From the NCBI GenBank assembly GCA_025997215.1, contig BNUH01000003.1, forward strand, positions 1 through 64,000: 64,000 nt of DNA, written 5' to 3'. Numbering within the stretch: position 1 is the first letter of the stretch; each line of letters starts with the position of its first letter. A program made the translations under genes and the position numbers. Positions 26,429-35,562 of the stretch are shown here, piece by piece. This DNA comes from Clostridia bacterium. Lineage in GTDB: Bacteria; Bacillota_A; Clostridia; Christensenellales; Aristaeellaceae. The notes under the pieces were generated by a model that worked only from the letters and a program-made list of their open reading frames with translations, searched no databases and was not told the origin of the DNA.

Positions 26429-27445
26429 ATGACATCCAGAGAGATTATCCGGCGCGTCATACGCCATAACAACCCGCCGAGGTTAGGCTGGGATTTCCAC
26501 GACGAACGTTATCAAGATATAAAGCACGTCGGCTTGGGCCGAATGATCAAGCCTGGCACCGAAAACTACACCCAGTGGGGCGAATATCCCGAACTGCGCC
26601 AGCGCGTGCCGAATTTCAGAGGCGAGTTGAGCATGGATTCTTATGGAAATATATTGGGACGCCTGAACGGTTTAACAAAAGGCGAGTGTATCCTCGGCGT
26701 AATTCAGGAGGATTGGGCGCAGTTTGACGGGTATGTATTCCCAGCGTTAAACTATGAAATGGCCGAAAAGGTCAAGGTAATGGATCTGAAATCGCAAGAT
26801 AGGTATGTATTAACAGGCATTCCGGGGATATTTTCGGCACTGCGCGACATGCGGCACATGGAAAACGCGCTGATGGATGTGGTCGCCGAGCCGGAACAGG
26901 TCGAGGCATTCTACGAGCGCTACCTCCCTAGGTTGTTAGAGGCCGTCACACTGGCGGCGGACTGCGGCGTGGACGGCGTGATCACGGGCGACGACTGGGG
27001 CATGCAGACGGGGCCGTTCATCAGCCCGAGCGCGTTCAGGGAGCTGTTCAAGCCGGTGTACCAAAAAGTTGTGACGGCGTGTCATGAGCGCGACATCGAC
27101 TTCATATTCCACTCATGCGGGCGCGTGCTGCCCCTCGTCGACGACATGATCGACGCGGGCATGGACGCATTCCAATTCGACCAGCCGGAAATGTCGGGCG
27201 TGAGCATGTGGGCGAAGGATTACGGGCACAAGGCCGCATTCTACTGTCCAGTAGATATACAGAAAATAATGAGTACTGGAGATCGCGCGTTGATCGAATC
27301 GTCCGCGCTGCACATGGCCAACGAATTCAAGAAGGCCGGCGGCCCGTTGATCGCGAAGGATTATCCGACATGGTTCGACATAGAAGTTGACGACGAGTGG
27401 GCACGCTGGGCGATGGACGTGTTGGTAGCCAACTCAACGATGTAA
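26429..27445 (+). CDS. URO-D/MtaA-like methyltransferase homologue with HxCG
   Basis: 338 residues with GGGGG before the ATG. TIM-barrel URO-D family: GVDGVITGDDWGMQTGPFISP, then FIFHSCGRVLPLVDDMIDAGMDAFQ with the zinc-type HSCG motif seen in MtaA/CmuA corrinoid methyltransferases, and a VQ-type end. It differs from true HemE, which lacks that motif. It is co-transcribed with the preceding isomerase-like gene. No corrinoid protein is visible in the window, so a partner must be elsewhere if it is a methyltransferase. Confidence 0.8.
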   Translation: MTSREIIRRVIRHNNPPRLGWDFHDERYQDIKHVGLGRMIKPGTENYTQWGEYPELRQRVPNFRGELSMDSYGNILGRLNGLTKGECILGVIQEDWAQFDGYVFPALNYEMAEKVKVMDLKSQDRYVLTGIPGIFSALRDMRHMENALMDVVAEPEQVEAFYERYLPRLLEAVTLAADCGVDGVITGDDWGMQTGPFISPSAFRELFKPVYQKVVTACHERDIDFIFHSCGRVLPLVDDMIDAGMDAFQFDQPEMSGVSMWAKDYGHKAAFYCPVDIQKIMSTGDRALIESSALHMANEFKKAGGPLIAKDYPTWFDIEVDDEWARWAMDVLVANSTM

Positions 27446-27519
27446 TTACGCCTAACTATTTCCAAATGACACAGCCGTATGGCTTGAATTCCTAATAATA
27501 AGTATCGGAGGAATAAGGC

Positions 27520-28689
27520 ATGCCGTTGTTTCTATTTGGTTTGGTGTTCATCATTGTTATTGGTATCACAGTACCGATCGTGCTGACGAGGATCAGCAAG
27601 CAGCGTTGGCAGGCGGGCGTATGCGCGGCAGCAGGAATTCTGTTGGGACTTCTGTTGGTTGTAGGATCATTCGTCCAGCACATCGACCCCGGTTACGCCG
27701 CAAAGGCGTACACACTGACCGGGCAACAGCAGGAATTGTCGGCTGGGTATGTATTCATCGCGCCGTGGAATCGGATTTACACGCTCAGCCTTAAGGATTC
27801 CGCGTTCACATTCACCGAGGGCGACTATGCGGACGACGCGTTCGGCGCGCAGACCGCGACGGGCGATTACCTGAAAGGCATCGCGATCGTGACGGTGCGG
27901 ATCGATCCAACACGCCTGACAGACTACATTACGCGGTTTGGATACAACGATCTGGAGTATAACACCGTGATCACCAAGACGCTGAAGGCCGAGATGAAAC
28001 GCGGCCTGGAAAAGGCGGTCAGCGGTAAAGAAACTAAATATATAATGAATAATAAGGATGAGGTTTCGAGTCTGGCTGTCGAATACGCGCGCACTTACCT
28101 GGAGCAGTATCCATTTATATTGGATTCTATGGCTTTCCAGGATTTTCAAGCGAGTGACGACTATGAGCAGGCCATTCGAGACCAAGCGCGGGTCAGGATG
28201 CAGATCGATCAGGCTGCAATTCAAGAAAGTTTGAACGCTCAAGAGGCCAGAAACGCGCAGATTAAGGCCGACGGCGAAGCGGCGGTTGCGCTCGTGCGCG
28301 CCCAAAACGCCGCCGAGGTAGCGCGGATTCAGGCGGAAAACGCCAAAGCCATCGCGCTGATCGCCGCGAATCAATCCTCCGAAACCAAGGCGATCCAGGC
28401 CAGCGCGGATGCGAACGTCACAACCACGCTGGCGCAAGCCGATGCGAACGCCGCCATTATCAAGGCCGAGGCCGAGGCGAAGGGCCTGACGGCGGTCGGC
28501 CAGGCGTATAAGGATTCGCCGCAGCTGCTGACGCTCAAGACCGTCGAGATCCAGGAAGCGTTTGCCAACGCTTGGAATGGACAGATGGTGCCGAACTTTG
28601 GCGGGTCGGGCGCGGGGTTCACATTTGCGGATCTGACCGAGGTTATCAAGCAATTCATCCCAGCGGTCACAACAGGAGATAGTGAATGA
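27520..28689 (+). CDS. SPFH/Band-7 family membrane protein
   Basis: 389 residues; GGAGG before the ATG. Two N-terminal helices (2-24 and 32-52), then the SPFH domain (about 52-215), beginning PGYAAKAYTLTGQQQEL. A long Ala/Glu/Gln-rich coiled coil follows (about 225-330), then a Gly-rich end. The layout is like flotillin or prohibitin relatives that build membrane microdomain scaffolds. Its stop overlaps the next gene by four bases, tying it to a glycosidase-like product. Confidence 0.85.
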   Translation: MPLFLFGLVFIIVIGITVPIVLTRISKQRWQAGVCAAAGILLGLLLVVGSFVQHIDPGYAAKAYTLTGQQQELSAGYVFIAPWNRIYTLSLKDSAFTFTEGDYADDAFGAQTATGDYLKGIAIVTVRIDPTRLTDYITRFGYNDLEYNTVITKTLKAEMKRGLEKAVSGKETKYIMNNKDEVSSLAVEYARTYLEQYPFILDSMAFQDFQASDDYEQAIRDQARVRMQIDQAAIQESLNAQEARNAQIKADGEAAVALVRAQNAAEVARIQAENAKAIALIAANQSSETKAIQASADANVTTTLAQADANAAIIKAEAEAKGLTAVGQAYKDSPQLLTLKTVEIQEAFANAWNGQMVPNFGGSGAGFTFADLTEVIKQFIPAVTTGDSE

Positions 28690-30089
28690 ATCCGATCGAC
28701 CTGCCGCAGACGAGGACGGAATTCCATACTGCGGACGAGAAACTGCAGCGGCTCTACGACGCAGCGCTGGCAAAATCCCAGCGTAATCTTAAGGATTTCA
28801 ATGGACAGCGCGTGCTGATCGAGGGCGGCGGTTACCACAAGATTTGGTTGGAGACACAACCGATGGGCGGGCACATGTTCGCCGGGCATGATTTGCTCGT
28901 GGCTTACAACAATATCGTGTTGTTTTTGGAACATCAGCGTGCGGACGGGCGGCTGCCGGGCAGCATCGAATGCTTATCGAATGATAAGGGTACACGGTTG
29001 GAGGTGCAGTTCAACAAGTTGCAGGGATTCTGCCTCGCGGCGGAGGCTGTCGAATTGCTGGATTGGATCGGCGAGGATCGCGAGTACATCCAACAATTGT
29101 ACGATGGGTTGCGTCGATTCGATGATTACCTATGGCGGACACGCGCGGGGAATACCGCTGGTTGTTTAGAATCGTGGTGCATTACGGATACTGGCGAGGA
29201 CGGTGCGCTTCGATATGGCTACGCGCCGTTCTGGTGGACGGAAGAGGTGCCGCCAGAAGGTTATGACGTTGTACCTATACAATCGATGGATGTGATGTGG
29301 TATTCCATCAGCGCGCGCGCTGCGCTGGCCGATCTATCCGACAGGATGAGTAATGGTAAGGGCAATGACTGGCGGATTAAGGCCGACGAGACCCGCCGAC
29401 GGCTGGCCGAGTACCTCTGGGACGACAACCGTGGAGCGTGCTTCGACCGTGATAAGCATGGACACGTGATGCCTACGCTGTTGCATAACAACCTACGGGT
29501 GATGTATGGCGGCGGGTTTTCGCAATACATGGCTAACCGTTTTGTATCACAACATTTATTGAATCCGGATGAATTCTGGACGCCGCTGCCCTTGCCGTCG
29601 GTGGCGATCAACGATCCGCTGTTTAGGAATATCGATGGTAACAACTGGAGCGGACAACCGGAGGGATTGACGTACCAACGATCGATCCGCGCGCTGGAGA
29701 ACTATGGATATGAGACGCTGCTGACACCGTTATTCGATAGATTGGCGGCGGCAATTGGTGATGAATTGATATTCACCCAGCAGTACGATCCGTTTACTGG
29801 GAAACGGTCGGGCGAGAAGGACGGTTACGGGCCGACGATGCTGGCTGTGCTGGGGTTCATCGGACGGCTGCACGGGATAACGCTTAAACGTGGTAAAGTA
29901 TTGTGGGGCGCAAGGGGCGGCGCGGCCAGCGAGTTCACATTGACCGTCGGTGATAATGTTTATGAATTGCGTGGTAACGGGCAAACGTTCGAGGGAATCA
30001 TCAATGGAAGGAGCTATTTCACAACAGATAGTGGTTTTCGAGTAGTTACCGATATGGCTGGGAACGTGCTGAAGCGTGTCAAGCTGTAG
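28686..30089 (+). CDS. (alpha/alpha)6-barrel glycosidase, MGH1/GH63-like
   Basis: 467 residues, overlapping the SPFH gene (ATGA). The toroid fold is suggested by IEGGGYHKIWLETQPMGGHMF at the start, repeated W-rich helices, CLESWCITDTGEDGA, a PIQSMDVMWYSISARAALA helix and WSGQPEGLTYQRSIRALENYG. These resemble glycoside hydrolases of the glucosidase/mannosylglycerate group. There is no signal peptide, so it probably cleaves imported oligosaccharides. A small beta domain ends the protein. Substrate unresolved. Confidence 0.7.
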   Translation: MNPIDLPQTRTEFHTADEKLQRLYDAALAKSQRNLKDFNGQRVLIEGGGYHKIWLETQPMGGHMFAGHDLLVAYNNIVLFLEHQRADGRLPGSIECLSNDKGTRLEVQFNKLQGFCLAAEAVELLDWIGEDREYIQQLYDGLRRFDDYLWRTRAGNTAGCLESWCITDTGEDGALRYGYAPFWWTEEVPPEGYDVVPIQSMDVMWYSISARAALADLSDRMSNGKGNDWRIKADETRRRLAEYLWDDNRGACFDRDKHGHVMPTLLHNNLRVMYGGGFSQYMANRFVSQHLLNPDEFWTPLPLPSVAINDPLFRNIDGNNWSGQPEGLTYQRSIRALENYGYETLLTPLFDRLAAAIGDELIFTQQYDPFTGKRSGEKDGYGPTMLAVLGFIGRLHGITLKRGKVLWGARGGAASEFTLTVGDNVYELRGNGQTFEGIINGRSYFTTDSGFRVVTDMAGNVLKRVKL

Positions 30090-32427
30090 AGTTCCGGTTT
30101 CGGTGCGGGCGCTGGCCGCGTTCGCGCATCCAGGACACGATCTGACACCAGGCGCGGGCATCCGGCGCATGCGCGAAGGTGCGAAACTGCACCGACTGCT
30201 ACAACACATGAGTGTTGAAGGCGTCGCGGAGCGAGGCGTATCGCTAAGGTTTGCACACGCGGGCATCGAATTAGTTGTGACGGGGCGGATCGACAGACTG
30301 CTGCCCGGCGAGCCGCCGACGGTGGAGGAATTCAAACTGTCGGAACGCGCCGTCGAAGCGCCGCTTACCGAGCACCTGACCCAGGCGGTCATATACGCGC
30401 ACATGCTGGCGCAGGCGGAGTCGCTGGAATCGGTGCGCGTGCGGCTGATTTACGCGGCGGCGGGCGGGGAGAGGCGCGGCGTATTCGAGTCTGTCGAAAC
30501 TCGCGACACACTGGATCTGGTGTTTCGGAGGATCGCGGAGCCGTATTGCGCCTATATATTGGGTGGACTGTCATGGCGGGCGGCACGCGACGAATCGTTA
30601 TTAAGGATGAAGTTCCCCTACCCCACGCCCCGACCTGGGCAGCGGACATTCGCGGCGCACGTGAGACAGGCTATCACAACCAGACGGCGTCTGTTCGTCG
30701 AAGCGCCGACGGGAATCGGCAAGACCAGCGCGGCATTAGTGCCAGCCGTGCGCGCGCTAGCCAGCGGCCACACCGATCAGGTGTTCTTCCTGACAGCGAG
30801 AACGACGGCGCGCTTGGCCGCGCTAGACTCGCTGGAGCGGATGCGCGCGCAAGGGGTGCGCCTACGATCGGTTGTGCTAACCGCCAAAGAGTTGTGCTGC
30901 CCACACGCGTCGGGACAGATTGGGCCGTTCCAGTGCGCGATGACGGATTGCCCGGAGGCGGTGGGGTTCTACGATCGGCTGGCCGAGGCGATGCCGGAAT
31001 TCTTGAAGGTGGAGAACGCCTCGGCGGAATCGGTCGCACAGATGGCACGATCTGCGAAGCTGTGTCCGCACGAGCTGTCACTTTCGCTCGCTGAAGCGGC
31101 AGACGTGGTGATATGCGATTACAACTACGCGTTTGATCCAACGGTACAACTGCAGCGGGTATTCCGTGCGCGGAAACCGGTGACGCTGCTGATTGACGAG
31201 GCGCATCATCTGGCGGAACGGACGCGGGATATGCTGTCCGTCACGCTTTCGACAGAATCCATCAAAACCGCAAGGCGTGAGATCGGCCAAGCATTGGGGC
31301 GAAAATCGGATGCGTATTCATCATTAAGCAAACTCATCAAGGTTATAGAATCAATAAAGGTATGGGATGATGAAGAACGCCTGGATGTTGTACCGGAGAA
31401 ACTCGCGCCAGCCGTTTCCGAAGCCCTGGATCAACTGCTGGCCGCGCTGCCCATGGCGCGGCTGCCGCAATCGAGCAACCTCATCCGTTCACTGATGTCA
31501 GCGCGCGCCGCGCTAACCAGCACAGCTTTACCGTTCGCATGGCTGATTAAACGACATAATCCGACCAATGTTGGCGCGTTAAAGCCAAACCCGGTACGCC
31601 AAATAAGTTTGACCGCACTATGTTTGGACGTCGCGCCCCACATCGCGGCGGTCACGAAGGGCTTACGAGGATGCGTATTTTTCTCGGGAACGCTGTCGCC
31701 GCTGCCGATAATGCGCGCACTGCTGGGTGGCGACAGCGAGGACGCGCTGCTTACGCTAGCCTCGCCTTTCCCGCGCGAACGGTTGCTAACCTTATGGATG
31801 GCGCATGCGACGCGATATCTGGCACGTGCTTCGTCAGCGCGAAGTGTAGCGGAATCGCTGGCAATATTCGCCAAAAACTGCCCAGGCAATTTGTGGCTAT
31901 GCTTCCCATCATACGCCTACATGGAAACCATCCGAAGTATATTGGCCGCCATCGTGCCTGAACTCGAATTAGTTGTGCAGCCACGATCCGCCGGCGTGAA
32001 CGCGGCCGTCGTGCGCGAGGCTTTTCTTGATAAATTCAGAATAGATACAAAACGTATCGGTTTGATCGTGCTCGGCGGCTCATTCGGGGAGAGCGTGGAC
32101 CTGCCCGGCGGGCGGCTGGCCGGCGTCGCCATCGTGGGCGTGGGACTGCCCCAGGTGAATCTGGCGCAGGAAACCTTGCGAGGATACTACGAGGAGCGAT
32201 TCGGCGACGGGTTTGGCATCGCATACCGCGTACCCGGCATGCACAAGGTGATCCAGGCGGCGGGCCGAGTGATCCGATCCGCGCAGGATGTGGGCGCGAT
32301 ATTGCTGATCGACGAGCGGTATGGTGATGAATTGTACACCGATTTGCTGCCGAATCATTGGGATAGATTCACATGTTGTGAATCGAATGAGGAGTTGACA
32401 GCTAGACTTGGTGAATTCTGGAAATGA
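30076..32427 (+). CDS. PD-(D/E)XK nuclease fused to a Rad3/DinG-like helicase
   Basis: 783 residues from a GTG at 30076, overlapping the previous gene by 14 bases; no other early start fits. An N-terminal nuclease-like segment (about 35-130) has HRLLQ, VTGRIDRLL and VEEFKLS. The helicase core has Walker A EAPTGIGKTS, a cysteine-rich Fe-S region (KELCCPH, CAMTDCP, KLCPHEL), DEAH box LLIDEAHHLAE, and late motifs LGGSFGESVDLPG and QAAGRVIRS. Bacterial members (DinG/YoaA relatives) act in DNA repair. It is not functionally related to the upstream glycosidase; overlap suggests only shared transcription. Confidence 0.85.
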   Translation: MSSCRVPVSVRALAAFAHPGHDLTPGAGIRRMREGAKLHRLLQHMSVEGVAERGVSLRFAHAGIELVVTGRIDRLLPGEPPTVEEFKLSERAVEAPLTEHLTQAVIYAHMLAQAESLESVRVRLIYAAAGGERRGVFESVETRDTLDLVFRRIAEPYCAYILGGLSWRAARDESLLRMKFPYPTPRPGQRTFAAHVRQAITTRRRLFVEAPTGIGKTSAALVPAVRALASGHTDQVFFLTARTTARLAALDSLERMRAQGVRLRSVVLTAKELCCPHASGQIGPFQCAMTDCPEAVGFYDRLAEAMPEFLKVENASAESVAQMARSAKLCPHELSLSLAEAADVVICDYNYAFDPTVQLQRVFRARKPVTLLIDEAHHLAERTRDMLSVTLSTESIKTARREIGQALGRKSDAYSSLSKLIKVIESIKVWDDEERLDVVPEKLAPAVSEALDQLLAALPMARLPQSSNLIRSLMSARAALTSTALPFAWLIKRHNPTNVGALKPNPVRQISLTALCLDVAPHIAAVTKGLRGCVFFSGTLSPLPIMRALLGGDSEDALLTLASPFPRERLLTLWMAHATRYLARASSARSVAESLAIFAKNCPGNLWLCFPSYAYMETIRSILAAIVPELELVVQPRSAGVNAAVVREAFLDKFRIDTKRIGLIVLGGSFGESVDLPGGRLAGVAIVGVGLPQVNLAQETLRGYYEERFGDGFGIAYRVPGMHKVIQAAGRVIRSAQDVGAILLIDERYGDELYTDLLPNHWDRFTCCESNEELTARLGEFWK

Positions 32428-32440
32428 TTAGGAACTGCCC

Positions 32441-32469
32441 TTGCAATCCCACGAAAATCCAACTATAAT
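32441..32469 (+). promoter_or_regulatory. Promoter of the SH3b protein gene
   Basis: TTGCAA (32441-32446), 17-base spacer, TATAAT (32464-32469). Confidence 0.8.
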
Positions 32470-32517
32470 ATTCATAATACGTCAGAAGCACAGCTTAACA
32501 GCGGAAAGGTGTTAGGT

Positions 32518-33660
32518 ATGAAGAAACAGAGCTGGGTACTTTTCATGCTAATTCTGTCGCTATGCATAGTTTTATTGGTGATTAATGTTGCGGACGCATC
32601 CGTACTGGACTATTCAGCCGAGAAATATGTTGCGCCGCCAGAAAGTGTTACATTATCATTAGGAAATAATATGCGGTATGCCGTTTACACTGGCCCTGGT
32701 GAGAACTATTATCGATCGAATAATGGCAATGCTTCAGTGAATACAAATGATTGGATATGCATTTTCGGCATTGATGATGGTTGGATATTGATCGAACACG
32801 CTGTTGATGAGAACACGTGGCGGCGCGGTTACATTCCCATACTTGAATTGCCAGGAGATACTAGCATACCACAGTTAGAATTTATAAATCAAATATATAC
32901 GCTATCCCGCAGTTGTTTTATCACCGATGATCCGCAAAAATCTCAAAAGGAACTCGCAGCTCTTTCTATCGGCGATAACGTGACACTTCTGTATCGTGAC
33001 GGCGAGTGGGCGTATATCGAAGCGCAAACCAGTAAGGGATTGGTTAGAGGTTATATTAAAAGTGCGTTTATCGATCAGGTGTCGCTTTTAGTAAGACCGC
33101 AAGTGGCACCTATCGTCTTTGCTTCTCCATATTATAGTGAAAAGATTACGATTACGAATGATAAGACGGTCAATATACGTACTGGCCCTGGTCTTAGCTA
33201 TCAGCAAATAGGCGAGGTGTATCCTGGTAGCAGTTTCTACTATACAGGAGTTACAACCGATAGCTGGTATCAGATATTATACCCCGCAATCGAACAGAAT
33301 CCTGGATACAATGCCAATGATGCGATTGATTCACAGCGCTTCTATGTTACGGCATATGTCAACAAGGGATTGAGCGCTTTATCGCCTATTGACTCGAATG
33401 ATGCCATCTATTCCAGCATGATTGGGAACCTTATGGTAAAAACTGGTGCGCGAATCTATTATGATGCGGGTATGCATGCATCGATGAAAGGTACTGTCAC
33501 GGAATACGAGTACATCCCGTTTGCTGGTGTATCACAATACAATTCATATGCGGTACTATTTAATAAGACGGACAGAAATGGCCATGTTATACTGTGGATT
33601 GGCTTTATCTCCGCTAAAGATGTGATAGATGTGCGCTATTTTAACATTATTGAAGACTAA
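32518..33660 (+). CDS. Exported protein with bacterial SH3 domains
   Basis: 380 residues from the ATG with GGAAAGG upstream. The signal peptide ends near VADA-S. Three SH3b-like units: about 55-105 (YAVYTGPGENYYR), about 130-190 (weaker) and about 215-270 (VNIRTGPGLSYQQIG), the last two joined by a charged linker. SH3b domains bind cell-wall peptides, so it probably sits at the wall; no catalytic domain is visible. DNA here is more AT-rich than its neighbours. Confidence 0.8.
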   Translation: MKKQSWVLFMLILSLCIVLLVINVADASVLDYSAEKYVAPPESVTLSLGNNMRYAVYTGPGENYYRSNNGNASVNTNDWICIFGIDDGWILIEHAVDENTWRRGYIPILELPGDTSIPQLEFINQIYTLSRSCFITDDPQKSQKELAALSIGDNVTLLYRDGEWAYIEAQTSKGLVRGYIKSAFIDQVSLLVRPQVAPIVFASPYYSEKITITNDKTVNIRTGPGLSYQQIGEVYPGSSFYYTGVTTDSWYQILYPAIEQNPGYNANDAIDSQRFYVTAYVNKGLSALSPIDSNDAIYSSMIGNLMVKTGARIYYDAGMHASMKGTVTEYEYIPFAGVSQYNSYAVLFNKTDRNGHVILWIGFISAKDVIDVRYFNIIED

Positions 33661-33676
33661 TTATATAAGGAGCACC

Positions 33677-34765
33677 ATGATGCCGTTAACATTCAACCAA
33701 ATATATCCAGCAGAGCGTTTAGCGGAGACCGAGGAACACCTGATGGATGTGTGGCGCGGCGATGTGCGCCGCACATACTCCTGCATATCGATGATGCCTA
33801 ACTACCGCCAGTTGGAAGATCCCATCCAACAGGCTGGCCTAGCCGCGCGGAATCTGCTGGGCAGCGGGAAATATCCTGGTTGGAATATGCCGCGCCTGGT
33901 TGCGGACTTCGGCACTGTCAGCACTGCGGCGTATTGGGGCGGCCGGAAACAACTACCCGTTGGCGGCTGCCTGAGTATTCAACCCGTTGTGCATAACGTT
34001 GATGAAGCTGAATCATTATTACCTGCGTTACAACCATCGGATGGCGATGTGACGCGCTCTCGAACGCTCTACGCGGATGTATGCGAACGGCTGGAAATCG
34101 AGCCATACCAACGGTTGTACACGACTACCTTGGACTTCCAAGGACCGCTGAATACGGCGGCATTGTTATGGGAACAGATGGATTTCATGGCGTCTATGTA
34201 TGAAAATCCTAAGGTGATTCACCGTTTTTTGGACAAGGTGACGGATTTCTTAATCCAAATTATGGAAGCCTCGCTCGAAGGCACCAACGGCCATGTTTGC
34301 GGCAACGTGTGGCCGTACATCTGGCTGCCATCCGACCTGGGCATCGCGATGACCGAGGACTACATGCCGTTGTTATCCACCGAGATGTACCGGGAATTTG
34401 GCATACCGTATGTGGAACGGATCAGTCGGCACTTCGGCGGGTTGTTCTTGCACTGCTGCGGCGCGTTCAAGCATCAGCTGATGAATCTGCGCGACGCGGA
34501 TATCAACCTGCTGGGCCTGGAATTCAGCCATCCTTATACGAAGTTAGTTGATATATACAATGTTTTCGAGGATTCGTTGGTTATAGTGCCACATATGGGG
34601 CCAAAGGCCGCCGAGGAATACGCCAGCAAAGCGGCGTTCCTAGGGGATTTGATAAAGAAAGCGCCGCGAGAGGCGCGGCTTTGGCTCATACTGCATCCAG
34701 AAGATAAGGATTTCATTATGCAAATGACGATAGTGCAAGCGCACATCACGTCCTTCAAGCTGTAA
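33677..34765 (+). CDS. URO-D/MtaA-like protein with HCCG motif
   Basis: 362 residues from ATG 33677 with AAGGAG upstream. It carries a URO-D-type barrel with LFLHCCGAFKHQLMNLRDADINLLGLEF, where HCCG replaces HxCG, and LVIVPHMGPKAAEEY near the end. It is divergent from the two other URO-D-like proteins in the window. It lies in the same direction as, and 16 bases after, the SH3b gene, but probably acts in intracellular methyl or one-carbon chemistry. Confidence 0.75.
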   Translation: MMPLTFNQIYPAERLAETEEHLMDVWRGDVRRTYSCISMMPNYRQLEDPIQQAGLAARNLLGSGKYPGWNMPRLVADFGTVSTAAYWGGRKQLPVGGCLSIQPVVHNVDEAESLLPALQPSDGDVTRSRTLYADVCERLEIEPYQRLYTTTLDFQGPLNTAALLWEQMDFMASMYENPKVIHRFLDKVTDFLIQIMEASLEGTNGHVCGNVWPYIWLPSDLGIAMTEDYMPLLSTEMYREFGIPYVERISRHFGGLFLHCCGAFKHQLMNLRDADINLLGLEFSHPYTKLVDIYNVFEDSLVIVPHMGPKAAEEYASKAAFLGDLIKKAPREARLWLILHPEDKDFIMQMTIVQAHITSFKL

Positions 34766-34859
34766 AACAACGTATTGTTTTGCTTACACAGACTAGGTTT
34801 TTGTCGAAAGGACACATAAAACCAGGGAAATAATTGTCACTAAAATCATATTATTTTTC

Positions 34860-34888
34860 TTGACAACCGCCCTATACTGTGGTTTAAT
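34860..34888 (+). promoter_or_regulatory. Promoter of the XRE-pot operon
   Basis: TTGACA (34860-34865), 17-base spacer, TTTAAT (34883-34888). The -10 lies inside the left arm of the inverted repeat at 34881-34892. Confidence 0.75.
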
Positions 34889-34937
34889 AAATACTGCTTG
34901 TGAGTTTAGTATTTGTCAACTAGGCATTTATTAAACC
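34881..34937 (+). promoter_or_regulatory. Operator-like inverted repeat
   Basis: GGTTTAATAAAT (34881-34892) and ATTTATTAAACC (34926-34937) are perfect 12-bp inverted arms, 33 bases apart, overlapping the -10. It is a likely binding site for the XRE-cupin regulator encoded next. Confidence 0.6.
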
Positions 34938-35001
34938 AGAATCTTTGCGATGGTAAACCATCTGAACCCAATGCAAGACCTGTTAAGAAGGAGGGCGCGG
35001 A

Positions 35002-35544
35002 TTGGAGATTGGCGAGAAACTCAAGCTGCTGCGCCTTCGTTTGGGCTTGACCCAAGAGGAATTGGCGGATCGATGCGAGCTTAGCAAGGGCTTCATTTCG
35101 CAGGTGGAGCGCGACCTGACTTCGCCGTCGATAGCAACGCTTGTGGATATTCTACAAGCATTGGGTACCACTCCTCAGGTATTTTTCACACAGGAGAAGC
35201 CCAGCCCGATCGTTTTTTCGCAAGGCGACATGTTCGTCAAGGGCGACACGGAGGATAAGACGGGGCAGGTGACATGGTTGGTCCCCAACGCCCAGGGGAA
35301 CACGATGGAGCCGATCCTCGTCCAGCTGGCCCCCGGCGGCGCAACGACGGTGGATGATCCGCACGATGGCGAGGAATTCGGGTATGTGCTGTCCGGGACG
35401 ATCGAGATTTCGCTCGGCGAGGTGAGCTACCGCGCCAAATCGGGCGATTCATTCTACTTCAGGCCCAAGTCGGCGCATGCGCTGTACAATGTGGGCAAGA
35501 CGGCCGCTAAGGTGCTGTGGGTCGCCACACCGCCCAGTTTTTGA
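35002..35544 (+). CDS. XRE-cupin regulator (PuuR-like)
   Basis: 180 residues from a TTG with AAGGAGGG seven bases upstream. The N-terminal HTH_3 domain (about 5-60, LGLTQEELADRCELSKGFISQVE) is joined to a C-terminal cupin (about 105-178) with DPHDGEEFGYVLSGTIEI and RPKSAHALYN. It represses or senses polyamines in comparable operons. It probably controls its own operon through the inverted repeat upstream. It lies 18 bases before potA. Confidence 0.88.
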   Translation: MEIGEKLKLLRLRLGLTQEELADRCELSKGFISQVERDLTSPSIATLVDILQALGTTPQVFFTQEKPSPIVFSQGDMFVKGDTEDKTGQVTWLVPNAQGNTMEPILVQLAPGGATTVDDPHDGEEFGYVLSGTIEISLGEVSYRAKSGDSFYFRPKSAHALYNVGKTAAKVLWVATPPSF

Positions 35545-35562
35545 TTTGCAGGGGGAACCCGT

